50,856 nt of DNA from Calditrichia bacterium (lineage in GTDB: Bacteria > Calditrichota > Calditrichia > RBG-13-44-9 > J075): contig JANQQU010000070.1 in assembly GCA_028284905.1 (NCBI GenBank), positions 1-50,856 of the forward strand. The letters are read 5' to 3'. Below, piece by piece: positions 15,480 to 24,882 of the stretch (position 1 is its first letter; each line of letters opens with the position of its first letter). The position numbers and the translations under genes were made by a program. Under the pieces are notes generated by a model that ran no database searches, had not been told where the DNA came from, and saw only the letters and a program-made list of their open reading frames with translations.

Positions 15480-18194
15480 ATGTCTCAGAAGCATGTTTAT
15501 TTTTTCGGCGGTAATAAAGCCGATGGAAAATCGGAAATGAAAAATTTGCTGGGTGGTAAAGGAGCAAACCTGGCGGAGATGGTCAATCTCGGTATTCCGG
15601 TACCGGCAGGTTTTACCATTTCAACCGATGTATGTACTCACTATTATGATAATAATAACAGTTATCCTGAAGGTCTTAAAGAGGAAGTTTTAGAAGCCTT
15701 ACGGAAAGTAGAAGCCGAAATGGGTGCCACTTTCGGCGATGTAGAAAATCCTCTGTTGGTTTCGGTTCGTTCCGGTGCCCGTGTTTCTATGCCTGGTATG
15801 ATGGATACCGTTTTGAACCTGGGTTTAAATGATACGACCGTTCAGGGAATCATTGCCAAAACCGATAATCCCCGTTTTGCTTATGACTCCTATCGTCGTT
15901 TCGTAGCAATGTATGGCGATGTGGTTTTAGGCGTTGGCGCTGCGACTCACGATGATATCGATCCTTTCGAAGAAATCCTTGAAGATAAGAAGAAACTCCG
16001 TGGCGTAACCAATGATACTGATTTGACCGCGGATGACTTGAAAGAAATCGTTGGTGAGTTTAAAGCAGTTATCAAAAAACGCCTGGGTGTCGATTTCCCG
16101 GAAGACCCGATGGATCAGCTCTGGGGCGCTGTTGGCGCTGTTTTTGGTTCCTGGCATAACGATCGCGCGATTGTTTATCGTCAGATCAACAACATTCCCA
16201 GCGAATGGGGTACCGCAGTAAACGTGCAGAGCATGGTTTACGGTAATATGGGTGAAAATAGTGGTACCGGCGTTGCCTTTACCCGCGACCCTGCCACCGG
16301 CGAAAAAATACTCTATGGTGAGTATTTAATCAATGCTCAGGGCGAAGACGTTGTTGCCGGCACCAGAACACCGGAACCGATTGCCCGTCTGAAAGATGAT
16401 ATGCCTGCTGTTTACCAGGAGTTCGTCGATATTTGTAATCGCCTGGAGAATCACTATCGGGATATGCTCGATGTCGAATTTACCATTCAAGACGGCCGCC
16501 TGTGGATGCTGCAAACCCGCGTAGGTAAGCGCACCGGTGCTGCGGCATTCCGTATTGCTGTTGAGCAGGTAGAAGAAAAATTAATTGCTAAAGAAGAAGC
16601 ATTAATGCGCTTGCAGCCGGAACAATTGAACCAGCTTCTCCGCCCGATTTTTGATCCCGAGCAGAAGGCTCAGACAATTGAAGATGGCAATTTGCTAACC
16701 AAAGGTTTGAATGCCGGTCCCGGCGCTGCCAGTGGCCGCGTAGTTTTTAACGCTGCCGATGCGGTTAGCTGGTCCACCGAAGGTGAAAAAGTGCTGCTAG
16801 TCCGTGTGGAAACCTCCCCGGAGGATATTAAGGGAATGCACGCTGCTAATGGTATTTTGACCGCTCGTGGGGGGATGACCTCGCACGCCGCCCTGGTTGG
16901 CCGTCAAATGGGTAAGGTGTGTGTCGTTGGTGCCGGAGAGCTGGAAATCAATTATAAAGCTCGCAATTTTCATGTGGGTGATCACTTGGTTAAAGAGGGG
17001 GACTGGGTGTCTATTGATGGCACTACCGGTGAAGTTATCCGGGGTCGCCTGGAAACCCGTCCTTCGGAAGTGCTTCAAGTGCTTTTGGATAAAACTCTTG
17101 ATGCCAGCAGCTCCCAGGACTATCACATCTATGATACGATTATGAATTGGGCAGATGAATACCGCCGTCTACGCGTTCGCACGAATGCCGATCAACCGGA
17201 TCAGGCTGCTCAGGCTTTAGCTTTTGGTGCAGAAGGTATTGGCCTTTGCCGTACCGAGCACATGTTTTTCGAAGACCATCGGATTGATTCCATGCGGGCG
17301 ATGATTCTCGCAGATAGTTTGGAAGGCCGGCAATATGCACTTGGTAAACTACTGCCGATGCAGCGAGATGATTTCAAGGGGCTTTTCAAAGAAATGAACG
17401 GCCGTCCAGTAACAATTCGCTTGCTGGATCCGCCATTGCACGAATTCTTGCCGCATAGCAATGAAGAATTGCGGGACCTTGCCAAGAAACTGGATGTTAG
17501 CTTTAAGAAGCTTCGTTCCCGTGTTGATGCATTACATGAGTTTAACCCGATGCTTGGCCACCGTGGTTGCCGTCTCGGAATGGTTTATCCGGAAATTACA
17601 GCAATGCAGAGCCGGGCTATTCTTGAGGCTGCCTGCGAAGTACAGAAAGAAGGTATCGATGTCCATCCGGAAATCATGATTCCGTTGATTTCACATGTGA
17701 AGGAACTGGAAGGGCAGACACAGGTTGTGCGGGATACCGCCAAGGCTGTATTTGAAGAGCATGGCATCGAAGTTGATTATATGGTTGGTACCATGATCGA
17801 GATTCCTCGTGCCGCCATCACCGCCGGTGATGTTGCCAAGGTTGCGGAATTCTTCAGCTTTGGTACCAATGACCTTACCCAGACTACATTTGGTATGTCC
17901 CGCGATGACTCCGGTACATTTCTGCCGCATTATGTAGAAAATAGTATTTTGGAAAGCGATCCGTTCCAGAGCATTGATCAGGAAGGCGTTGGTGCTTTGA
18001 TGGAATGGGGCGTTAGCCGTGGCCGTGAATCCCGCGAAGACTTAAAAGTTGGTATTTGCGGCGAGCATGGTGGTGAGCCGAAATCAGTAGAATTCTGCCA
18101 CCGTCAGAACCTCGACTATGTTAGCTGTTCTCCATTCCGCGTGCCGATTGCCAGACTGGCTGCTGCACAAGCGGTATTACGGGAGAAAAACTAA
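15480..18194 (+). CDS. ppdK: Pyruvate, phosphate dikinase
   Basis: The 904-residue protein is full-length PPDK. It has the N-terminal ATP-grasp domain ([21 protein letters not shown] near 28), the central phosphohistidine domain with [16 protein letters not shown] (catalytic His about residue 465), and the C-terminal PEP/pyruvate barrel ending with CGEHGGEP (catalytic Cys about 860). It reversibly converts pyruvate, ATP and phosphate to phosphoenolpyruvate, AMP and pyrophosphate. It can serve gluconeogenesis or pyrophosphate-linked glycolysis. AAGGAGGATAT precedes the ATG. Its codons look biased to an optimal subset (for example GGT, CGT), suggesting high expression. A 30-bp perfect palindrome follows the stop. 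No PPDK regulatory protein gene is nearby. Confidence 0.97.
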   Translation: MSQKHVYFFGGNKADGKSEMKNLLGGKGANLAEMVNLGIPVPAGFTISTDVCTHYYDNNNSYPEGLKEEVLEALRKVEAEMGATFGDVENPLLVSVRSGARVSMPGMMDTVLNLGLNDTTVQGIIAKTDNPRFAYDSYRRFVAMYGDVVLGVGAATHDDIDPFEEILEDKKKLRGVTNDTDLTADDLKEIVGEFKAVIKKRLGVDFPEDPMDQLWGAVGAVFGSWHNDRAIVYRQINNIPSEWGTAVNVQSMVYGNMGENSGTGVAFTRDPATGEKILYGEYLINAQGEDVVAGTRTPEPIARLKDDMPAVYQEFVDICNRLENHYRDMLDVEFTIQDGRLWMLQTRVGKRTGAAAFRIAVEQVEEKLIAKEEALMRLQPEQLNQLLRPIFDPEQKAQTIEDGNLLTKGLNAGPGAASGRVVFNAADAVSWSTEGEKVLLVRVETSPEDIKGMHAANGILTARGGMTSHAALVGRQMGKVCVVGAGELEINYKARNFHVGDHLVKEGDWVSIDGTTGEVIRGRLETRPSEVLQVLLDKTLDASSSQDYHIYDTIMNWADEYRRLRVRTNADQPDQAAQALAFGAEGIGLCRTEHMFFEDHRIDSMRAMILADSLEGRQYALGKLLPMQRDDFKGLFKEMNGRPVTIRLLDPPLHEFLPHSNEELRDLAKKLDVSFKKLRSRVDALHEFNPMLGHRGCRLGMVYPEITAMQSRAILEAACEVQKEGIDVHPEIMIPLISHVKELEGQTQVVRDTAKAVFEEHGIEVDYMVGTMIEIPRAAITAGDVAKVAEFFSFGTNDLTQTTFGMSRDDSGTFLPHYVENSILESDPFQSIDQEGVGALMEWGVSRGRESREDLKVGICGEHGGEPKSVEFCHRQNLDYVSCSPFRVPIARLAAAQAVLREKN

Positions 18195-18199
18195 TTCCG

Positions 18200-18229
18200 C
18201 GGCTCATGGCGGATATCCGCCATGAGCCG
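18200..18229 (+). terminator. Perfect 30-bp palindrome after ppdK
   Basis: Starting CGGCTCATGGCGGAT, the 30 bases are a perfect palindrome centred on GATATC, 5 bases after the ppdK stop. It is followed by TATTTATT rather than a clean T run. It may be a terminator, an mRNA-stabilising 3' stem or a DNA-binding site. Confidence 0.65.
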
Positions 18230-18238
18230 TATTTATTC

Positions 18239-18349
18239 CCTGCAGGCAACTGCTGCAGGTTGAAATAATAACGGCGATCTTAGGATGAGATCGTGAAGGA
18301 ATGAGTGGGTACTCGTTCAGCACGGAGAGGGATTGGCTGTCTCTGTCCG
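18239..18349 (+). promoter_or_regulatory. Series of four small hairpins before argR
   Basis: Four stems follow one another: CCTGCAG/CTGCAGG (18239-18259), CGATCT/AGATCG (18275-18293), GAATGAG/CTCGTTC with one G-U pair (18299-18318), and CGGA-GAG/CTC-TG-TCCG with a bulge (18323-18349). Loops are 6-7 bases in the first three. This could be a structured 5' leader or small RNA. A TTGACA at 18355-18360 has no good -10 partner, so the argR promoter may lie upstream of these stems. Confidence 0.4.
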
Positions 18350-18450
18350 GATTGTTGACATTTTGACGTTTAAGGGCTTGTGCTGTTTCGAACAGCGATT
18401 AATTCAGGGATGTTTTACAGTGGATGTATTTAATTGTAAAGGAGAACAAG

Positions 18451-18906
18451 ATGGCGAAAAAGAAAGAACGTCAGTTTGCCATTAAACGTATTGTTCAAGA
18501 AGAACGAATTTCCAATCAGGCCGATTTGCTGCAGCGCCTGGAAGGCCGGGGATATTCAACAACCCAGGCAACCCTTTCTCGCGATCTTCACGAAATGGGG
18601 ATTATTCGCGTACCAACACCGGAGGGATACCGGTATGTCATATCCGAGCAGGAAGGCAATCATTCCTTTGTAAAAATAGTTGGAATGGAGATATTAGGTA
18701 TTTATTTTAACGAGCAGTTGCTGGTAGTAAAAACGATCACCGGCCGGGCAACAGGCGTTGCCTTGTTTATCGATCAGATTAAGCACCGTAATATTCTCGC
18801 AACTGTTGCCGGGGAAAACTCAATTTTAGTGATTCCGGATTCTGTTAATAACATTGGGAAGATCAAAGAAGATTTGGAAAGCATTGCTTGTCAAAAATGG
18901 AGCTGA
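18451..18906 (+). CDS. argR: Arginine repressor ArgR
   Basis: With the ATG at 18451, behind AAAGGAG, the product is 151 residues, the normal ArgR size; an upstream in-frame ATG at 18424 lacks a ribosome site. The N-terminal winged helix contains IKRIVQEERISNQADLL and TTQATLSRDLHEMGIIRVP, the ArgR recognition region. The C-terminal half has the hexamer/arginine-binding pattern (LLVVKTITGRATGVALFIDQ, IKHRNILATVAGENSILVI), although the usual GTxxGDDT run reads as TVAGENSI. ArgR represses arginine synthesis or activates its breakdown when arginine binds. No arginine genes are nearby. It overlaps the next gene by 10 bases, so the two are translated together. Confidence 0.9.
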   Translation: MAKKKERQFAIKRIVQEERISNQADLLQRLEGRGYSTTQATLSRDLHEMGIIRVPTPEGYRYVISEQEGNHSFVKIVGMEILGIYFNEQLLVVKTITGRATGVALFIDQIKHRNILATVAGENSILVIPDSVNNIGKIKEDLESIACQKWS

Positions 18907-21518
18907 AAAAGAAAGTTGATAATGCGTTTCTCTCGTTTGTTTCCAAACCCGGAAGATATGTCGGAAATGAATACAATGCAGTAAATAAAGATCCGGAATC
19001 GGTGAAAATCCGGGCCGCACTATGCTTCACCGATGTTTATGAATCCGGACTTCGCAATGTCACTTTCGAAGCACTATACCACTTATTAAATGCGGAAGCG
19101 GATGTCTGGGCAGAACGAATTTATACGCCCTGGACAGACGCCGAAGCCCTGCTGAATGATCAGCAAATCCCTTTGTTCTCTTTAGAATCCAAAACCGCCC
19201 TCAGTGATTTCTTGCTGGCCGGTTTTTATTTTCAGGACCGGCTTTCCTACACCAATTTTTTAACGATGCTTCATTTAGGCGGCCTGCAATTTCGGGCCGC
19301 TGAAAGACCGGATGATTCCCCGCTGTTAATTGGTTTTGGGCCGGCAATGAGTAATCCGGAGCCGGTCGCCCCGTTCCTGGATGCCGTCATCGTCGGTGCC
19401 TCTCTGGATAGCTGGCTGGCTGTTGCCAGGGAGCTTCAGGGTGCCGATCCAACAGAAAATAAATCTGCAAAACTGGCCCGCCTTGCAGAAATTCCCGGCG
19501 TTTACATTCCTTCGCTTTATCAACCCGTTTATAACGATTTTCAGGAATTGCAGGGGATCGAACGTCAGGCAACGTATGCCCCGGACCGCATCCAATCCAG
19601 TAATGGGGAACAGCGGCGCGCCATGCCGTCCACTGCTTTTGAACCACTGTTGCCCCTGGGAGAAATCACTTACCAGTCCAACGGTGCCGGTAGTGGCCGT
19701 GAATATTCCGGGCAAAGAGATAAATACTGGGAAATCCCCAATCGCTTATTCGAACCGAGTGCGCCGTTTATCGAAGGCGAACTGTTTTACGAGATCCAGA
19801 AGAATATCCGCAAAACCGGACCCGGCCGCATCGAAAAGCTAATGTCTTTTGATCGGAAATACAGCGAAAGCGGCTGGATGCAGGCGAAAGAAATTTCTTC
19901 AGTAAACGGGCAAAAAATTTCTCTCGGCCCCGATAACATCCGGTTTTCCATTTTACGCGATACTGTTGATAGTTTTTATAATGAGATGAGGGAAAATGAA
20001 TTTGTTTTACAACCATTGTCGGGAAGTGGGCGGCTCCGGCATGTTGTAAACGTACAGTATCGTGAACAAGCCTTGTTGGATGCATTAAAGGCAGTTTCAG
20101 ACAGTGGCTGGCCGCTGGTACGTATGAATTTTATCATTGGCCTGCCCACCGAAAAAGATTCGGATATCGACAGCACAATCGCCTTGATTAAAAAGTGTGC
20201 TGCTGTTGTCCGGGATGCAAAAGCGTGTGAACTGGTTGTGTCGCTGGAAGCATTTTCTCCGAAACCGCATACGCCGTTTCAATGGGAAAAGCAGGAAAGC
20301 CAGTCTGCACTTCGCCGCAAATTTGAGAAAATTAGTAATGCCTGTAACGATCTGAATATCCGCTGCCTTACTCAACATCCGGAAACCGTAACGTTAAAAA
20401 CGGTGCTTGCCCGAGGCGATCGGAAGTTAGCAGCGGTTATTGAAAACGCCTGGCAGGCAGGCGCCCGTTTTGATAGCCATGATGAGGGCAAAAATTCAAC
20501 TCTATGGGCGCAGGCATTTGAAAAGGCCGGTATTCCCCGGCAAAACTATTTGTTGCCGATATCGATAACGGTTGCGTTACCCTGGGATCATATCGATTTA
20601 GGCGTCGACAAAGGCTGGCTGAAAGAAGAAAAATTGATGGCCCATCAAGCCAAGCATAATACCGCCAACAAAGATGTATTATCCATTGGCTATGGTGGCA
20701 TGCCGGAAAAAGATTTTGAACGCTTAATCCGGGCGGTAACCCGCGACACAGTGGACCGAAGCAATGCCACAATCGGCGGCCTGCCAACTGCAGCTCCAGC
20801 GACAATGCAGTATGGCCGGAAAGGGAAAAAACGCCAGGCGCCGGTATCAGTCATCAAGAGAAAGGTGCGTATTCGCTATGCAAAAACGAGTATGGCACGC
20901 TTCCTTTCCCAGTCTGATATCGTGCGTGTTTTGGACCGTTCCGCCCGCCTGGCGAAGATTCCACTGGTATATTCACAGGGAATTCGCCGCAATCCGAAAA
21001 TTTCTTATGGTTTCCCGCTACCTCCAGGTATTGCATCTACGGCAGAATATGTCGATATTGAAGTGGAAATTGGGCGGGAAACAGATATTCAAAATCGCTA
21101 TAACGAATTTTTGCCGGATGGTGTGAAGATTTTACAATATCAGGGAATCTTCAGTAAAGTACCGGCACTGGCAACTGTAATTAATCGCTCGACTTACGAA
21201 GCGTTGCTCATCGGCAGCACGGTACCGGAAAATCTCTTTGCGGATTGGATGGCACGCTCCGAGGCGTTGATAAAACGTCCGACGAAGGATGGCCCGAAAG
21301 AGATCAATGTGCGCCCCTACATACAGCAACTGGATTATCGAGACGACAAACTCTTTATTACAATCGATACGATTGAGGGAAAAACTGTTAAAATAACCGA
21401 AGTGCTGACATCGCTGTTCGAATCATCCAATATCGATTTTCGGCAGTTCCCGGTTCAAAGAACGGGTCAGTTTATAACAAGAGATGATACTGTTTTAACA
21501 CCCTTTGATATTCTCTAG
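18897..21518 (+). CDS. TIGR03960/DUF2344-type protein lacking radical-SAM cysteines
   Basis: The 873-residue protein follows the fused TIGR03960 radical-SAM plus DUF2344 architecture. The N terminus has KPGRYVGNEYN, RIYTPWTDAEALL and IPLFSLES. The middle has SGSGRLRHVVN, IGLPTEKDSD, FSPKPHTPFQWE, LARGDRKL and LPWDHIDLGVDK. The C-terminal DUF2344 part has RIRYAKTSMARFLSQSDIVR and YSQGIRRNPKISYGFPLPPG. The CX3CX2C cluster motif expected before the barrel is absent, as is the CxxCGxC tail usually found before DUF2344. Only five cysteines remain, none clustered. It should not bind the 4Fe-4S cluster. It overlaps argR by 10 bases; a TTG 9 bases earlier is also possible. RNase G follows, the usual neighbour of this family. 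Confidence 0.85.
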   Translation: MELKKKVDNAFLSFVSKPGRYVGNEYNAVNKDPESVKIRAALCFTDVYESGLRNVTFEALYHLLNAEADVWAERIYTPWTDAEALLNDQQIPLFSLESKTALSDFLLAGFYFQDRLSYTNFLTMLHLGGLQFRAAERPDDSPLLIGFGPAMSNPEPVAPFLDAVIVGASLDSWLAVARELQGADPTENKSAKLARLAEIPGVYIPSLYQPVYNDFQELQGIERQATYAPDRIQSSNGEQRRAMPSTAFEPLLPLGEITYQSNGAGSGREYSGQRDKYWEIPNRLFEPSAPFIEGELFYEIQKNIRKTGPGRIEKLMSFDRKYSESGWMQAKEISSVNGQKISLGPDNIRFSILRDTVDSFYNEMRENEFVLQPLSGSGRLRHVVNVQYREQALLDALKAVSDSGWPLVRMNFIIGLPTEKDSDIDSTIALIKKCAAVVRDAKACELVVSLEAFSPKPHTPFQWEKQESQSALRRKFEKISNACNDLNIRCLTQHPETVTLKTVLARGDRKLAAVIENAWQAGARFDSHDEGKNSTLWAQAFEKAGIPRQNYLLPISITVALPWDHIDLGVDKGWLKEEKLMAHQAKHNTANKDVLSIGYGGMPEKDFERLIRAVTRDTVDRSNATIGGLPTAAPATMQYGRKGKKRQAPVSVIKRKVRIRYAKTSMARFLSQSDIVRVLDRSARLAKIPLVYSQGIRRNPKISYGFPLPPGIASTAEYVDIEVEIGRETDIQNRYNEFLPDGVKILQYQGIFSKVPALATVINRSTYEALLIGSTVPENLFADWMARSEALIKRPTKDGPKEINVRPYIQQLDYRDDKLFITIDTIEGKTVKITEVLTSLFESSNIDFRQFPVQRTGQFITRDDTVLTPFDIL

Positions 21519-21852
21519 CATTTACCGGGGCAGATAACAAGTGGCATATTAAAAAAAATGTGCCATCTGTTAAGTGCCTCAGGAAACCAGAATTTGCCAG
21601 AGACTTCCTTGGGAATCACAATTTTTTTACCGGTTTATTGCGGATATCAGTCCGATTAGACATCTGATCAGGTTAACTGGTTACCGCTAGAGACTTTCGC
21701 CGCAGGCCCCATCACGTATAAGATTTAGCGGCCACAGGCGCGACCACCACGGTATTATCACCCGCTTCTTGCTCGAAATCAGTCATTTTCGAGAACTTTC
21801 AGGATACTGTACTCCAGCGACCCCGGCACTTTCGTGGAAAAGGAAGTGTGCG
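21519..21852 (+). other. 334-bp leader before RNase E/G gene
   Basis: No gene is supported here. A short frame extends the RNase gene upstream to 21769, but it lacks a ribosome site and family resemblance, so I treat the stretch as 5' leader. RNase E mRNAs often have long leaders used in autoregulation. A weak stem TGGCA...TGCCA occurs at about 21543-21567. Nothing stronger is visible. Confidence 0.4.
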
Positions 21853-23433
21853 ATGTACAAGGAAATTATTATTAACTCTACGAATGAGGATATCCGTATT
21901 GCTATTATGGAAAGCGGTAAGCTCGTAGAGATTTTTGTGGAACGGCCGGATCATGAAAGAATGGTCGGGGATATTTACAAAGGGAAGGTTCGAAAAGTAG
22001 TTAAAGGCATGCAAGCAGCATTTATCGATATCGGTTTTCCGCAGGATGGATTTCTGCATTTTTCCGATATGGGCGATAATATGAATCAACTATTTGTCGA
22101 TGTTGTGCAGGATGCCGTTGAGAAAAATGGCAGTGATAAAAGCAATGGCAAGGAAAACGGTGGCGGCAGACGTCGTGGACGGAGAGGGAGCGGTGGTGTT
22201 GATCCCTCCGAAATGCTCCGGAACGGCCAGGAAATTACCGTGCAAATTGTCAAAGAGCCGATTTCCAACAAGGGCCCGCGGGTTAGTACCGAACTAACAA
22301 TTCCCGGGCGTTTTTTAGTACTGGTGCCAAACCAGCAAAGAATTGGGGTTTCCCGCAAAATTTCATCTTCGAAAGAGCGCCGGCGTTTACGGACGTTGGT
22401 TCGTAAAATGCTGCCGGAGAATTTCGGTCTGATTGTCCGCACGGTTGCTGCGGATAAACCCAGTAAATTAATCGAACAGGATTTGAGCAAGCTGCTTAAG
22501 CAGTGGGAAGAAATTCAGTCCAGTATGAATGATGCAGAGCCTTATACGCTCCTTTTTCAGGACCTTGGAATGGCTTCCAGCGTTATTCGCGATCTCTTTA
22601 CGGAAGATGTTAAGCGAGTGGTCGTCGATTCCCGGAAAATGTATCGGGAAATTACCCGCTATCTGAAATATGTCGGCTCGTCCTTGCTGGAGAGAGTGGA
22701 ATACTACAGGGGCAAAAAACCGGTTTTTGATGTCTATAAGATCGAAGATGAAATACAGCGCAGTCTGCAGAAAAAAGTCTGGATGGATAATGGCGGTTAC
22801 GTGATTGTCGAACATACCGAAGCATTAACGGTGGTCGATGTGAATAGTGGGCGCTATTTCGGCCGGAAAGACCATGAAAAAAATTCCCTGAAAATCAATT
22901 TGGAAGCCGCCCGGGAGATTGCCCGGCAAATGCGCTTGCGCGATGTCGGTGGACTGATCGTTATCGACTTTATTGATATGGAAGATGCATCCAATAAACG
23001 CAAGGTACAGTCCGAACTGCAACGGGAATTTTCCCGTGACCGCGCTGTTAGCAAAATTGAGCCGATCAGCCGTTTTGGCCTCATCGAAATGACCCGCCAG
23101 CGCATCCGGCCCAGCCTGATTTATAATATTGCCAAATCCTGCCCCACTTGCGAAGGTAACGGATTGATCTGGACGGAAGGGACGGTCATGGCAAATATTG
23201 AGCGGGCGATTCGCCGCTACGTCGCATCCCGCCTGGACCGCCGGGTGATTGTTCAGGTGCATCCGGATATGATCGAATATCTGGATGACAAAAAGAGCGG
23301 CCGCCGCTTTAAGCTGATGTGGAAATACTGGGTGCGGATTATTGCCGAGACTGATGAGACTTTGCTGCCGCATGAATTTCGCTTGCTCACCAAGCGTAAC
23401 CGTAAAGATGTAACTAAAGATTTTGCATATTAA
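21853..23433 (+). CDS. rng: Rne/Rng family endoribonuclease
   Basis: With the ATG at 21853, behind AAAGGAAG, the product is 526 residues. It begins MYKEIIINSTNEDIRIAIME as in RNase G. An S1 domain (about 35-140) is interrupted by a Gly/Arg/Asn-rich insert (GGGRRRGRRGSGG). The RNase H-like catalytic region follows, with TVVDVNSGR and IVIDFIDM supplying the metal-binding aspartates. The Zn-link CPTCEGNG comes next and then a C-terminal tail. There is no long degradosome scaffold, so it is RNase G-like. It cuts single-stranded AU-rich RNA with monophosphate 5' ends, in rRNA maturation and mRNA decay. The gene ends directly at a heptad array (23435-23505). Confidence 0.93.
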   Translation: MYKEIIINSTNEDIRIAIMESGKLVEIFVERPDHERMVGDIYKGKVRKVVKGMQAAFIDIGFPQDGFLHFSDMGDNMNQLFVDVVQDAVEKNGSDKSNGKENGGGRRRGRRGSGGVDPSEMLRNGQEITVQIVKEPISNKGPRVSTELTIPGRFLVLVPNQQRIGVSRKISSSKERRRLRTLVRKMLPENFGLIVRTVAADKPSKLIEQDLSKLLKQWEEIQSSMNDAEPYTLLFQDLGMASSVIRDLFTEDVKRVVVDSRKMYREITRYLKYVGSSLLERVEYYRGKKPVFDVYKIEDEIQRSLQKKVWMDNGGYVIVEHTEALTVVDVNSGRYFGRKDHEKNSLKINLEAAREIARQMRLRDVGGLIVIDFIDMEDASNKRKVQSELQREFSRDRAVSKIEPISRFGLIEMTRQRIRPSLIYNIAKSCPTCEGNGLIWTEGTVMANIERAIRRYVASRLDRRVIVQVHPDMIEYLDDKKSGRRFKLMWKYWVRIIAETDETLLPHEFRLLTKRNRKDVTKDFAY

Positions 23434-23434
23434 A

Positions 23435-23505
23435 AGTTCAAAGTTCAGAGTTCAAGGTTCAGAGTTGAATTATAGCTTTGAACTTTAAACATTGAACTCT
23501 GAACT
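23435..23505. repeat. AGTTCAR heptad array and inverted heptads
   Basis: Immediately after the rng stop come five in-register heptads: AGTTCAA, AGTTCAG, AGTTCAA, GGTTCAG, AGTTGAA (23435-23469). After 8 bases there are four inverted heptads: TTGAACT, TTAAACA, TTGAACT, CTGAACT (23478-23505). The best stem is 14 bp, 23442-23455 with 23492-23505. Several alternative registers can pair. Confidence 0.85.
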
Positions 23506-23620
23506 ATCTTTTATTCAGTTTACCGGGAGATTAACTGAATGATGCTGTTCCGTGACGGCAACTGTTATCACTATCTAAGTGTAGTTTACTGTTAATTGAA
23601 AAAACAGAGGAGTTTTAGTA

Positions 23621-24772
23621 ATGGATTATTACCGTTTCGGAAGAGTGCTAGTACCGGAAGGAGGGATGTTCGAAGATGTCGACAGTGCCCTGGAGTTTAC
23701 CCGCGAAGTTGAGCAGGAATCTTTGCTGGAGCAAATTCAGGATCTTGGGTTTACGACCGACGAAGAGGGCGTACTTCATGTGTTGATTAATAACAAGCGT
23801 TATAATATTACGCTTTCCGCCCTGAAAGACCTCTGCAAATTATTGAAAGTGCCGGCAAGTTATATCAATAAATTCCCTGGCAGAGATCTGGTGCTGGAAA
23901 ACCTCAACAACAATCCTTATCTCAAGGAAAATACCGATACTGTTAAGCTGGCAATCTGGGCACATGAGGAACATCCGGTAATTACCGGTGTACTGCCCGG
24001 CGCGGACGGCGGCCCCTCCTTTACAGAATACCTGGAAATGTTGCAGGATAGCGAAGTCTTTGATCGGGAGAATGTCGAGCTGGATCAAATTGCGATTACC
24101 GGCGAAGAGATGGTTTTGTATTTTTTTCTCCCGGAAGAACTGAATCATGAACGGTTCAGTTTTAATCTCGGTTATGCCATGCATTATTCCGCGACGACAG
24201 CTGCGGATTTTGTTATTTATCCGTTCTGTAAAATGACCGTCGTTGCAAATTCCGGCGAACCCTTCGACTTCGATTTTGAAAGCAGCACGAAACTGCATAT
24301 CGCCAAACGGAAAAAGGAAGATTTCCTTTCCGAGCTGATGGATGTTGCGCCGAGCTACGTCGGCCAAGATCTGGGCGCTTACTATGAAGAAGTGGTAAAG
24401 TATGGCACGGTTTCCCGCAATCTCGATGAAGTAAAATACGCGATTCTGAAATATCTGAAATCGAAAGCGGTTTCAACTTATAACTACGGCGGCATGAAAA
24501 TCGATGGCAACGAAGTGGCGCAGGAAGTGATTCCGGAGTATAAAGAATTCTACCAGGCCAATCAGGAACAATTGAAAACCGAGGCGACTTATTCCACGAA
24601 TAATCTGCCGGTCGGTTTTTATTTGCCAGCGTATTTCAACCGCTTCTTCACGTTTCCGTCCAATATTGAAAATCCGGCATTTATGATCCGCTATCGGAAA
24701 GCAATCGGTGCTTGTTTAAACAAGATGCTTGATGAAGTGGGAGATGTGGTCGTGGATACCCAGCCGGAGTAG
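23621..24772 (+). CDS. DUF932-like protein of unknown function
   Basis: The 383-residue product starts behind GAGGAG at a good distance. The segment LCKLLKVPASYINKFPGRD (about 71-89) resembles the DUF932 family of phage and plasmid proteins, where a similar helix-turn stretch follows an N-terminal beta region. The later domain (about 100-300) is alpha/beta with many aromatic residues, and LPVGFYLPAYFNRFFTFP is notable near the C terminus. No signal peptide or membrane segment is seen. DUF932 functions are not well known. No phage genes surround it. It could instead be a host-specific protein; the family call rests on pattern memory alone. Confidence 0.5.
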   Translation: MDYYRFGRVLVPEGGMFEDVDSALEFTREVEQESLLEQIQDLGFTTDEEGVLHVLINNKRYNITLSALKDLCKLLKVPASYINKFPGRDLVLENLNNNPYLKENTDTVKLAIWAHEEHPVITGVLPGADGGPSFTEYLEMLQDSEVFDRENVELDQIAITGEEMVLYFFLPEELNHERFSFNLGYAMHYSATTAADFVIYPFCKMTVVANSGEPFDFDFESSTKLHIAKRKKEDFLSELMDVAPSYVGQDLGAYYEEVVKYGTVSRNLDEVKYAILKYLKSKAVSTYNYGGMKIDGNEVAQEVIPEYKEFYQANQEQLKTEATYSTNNLPVGFYLPAYFNRFFTFPSNIENPAFMIRYRKAIGACLNKMLDEVGDVVVDTQPE

Positions 24773-24814
24773 TGGCGAGTATTTAAGTTGATGCAAAATT
24801 AAATAGTATTAGTC

Positions 24815-24880
24815 AAGTGGCAGTAGCAGTTGCAGTCGGCAGGAAAGAATTACTGCCACTGCTTACTGCTACTGCCACTT
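24815..24880. repeat. GCAGTR word array with 16-bp inverted partner
   Basis: GCAG recurs at 24820, 24826, 24832 and 24839 (6-7 base steps). AAGTGGCAGTAGCAGT (24815-24830) is perfectly inverted at 24865-24880, followed by a T run. It lies between convergent genes and ends 2 bases from the stop of the minus-strand gene at 24883. It shares its word with 5961-6014 and is a likely two-way terminator. Confidence 0.8.
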
Positions 24881-24882
24881 TT

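Noticed and set aside
18888-18896. TTG start for the TIGR03960-like protein
   Set aside because: The ATG at 18897 overlaps the argR stop in the way usual for coupled genes, and the TTG adds only three residues without family support.
21769-21852. Upstream extension of the RNase E/G protein by 28 residues
   Set aside because: The extension has no ribosome site and no resemblance to RNase G; the ATG at 21853 has AAAGGAAG and begins with the family's usual N terminus.
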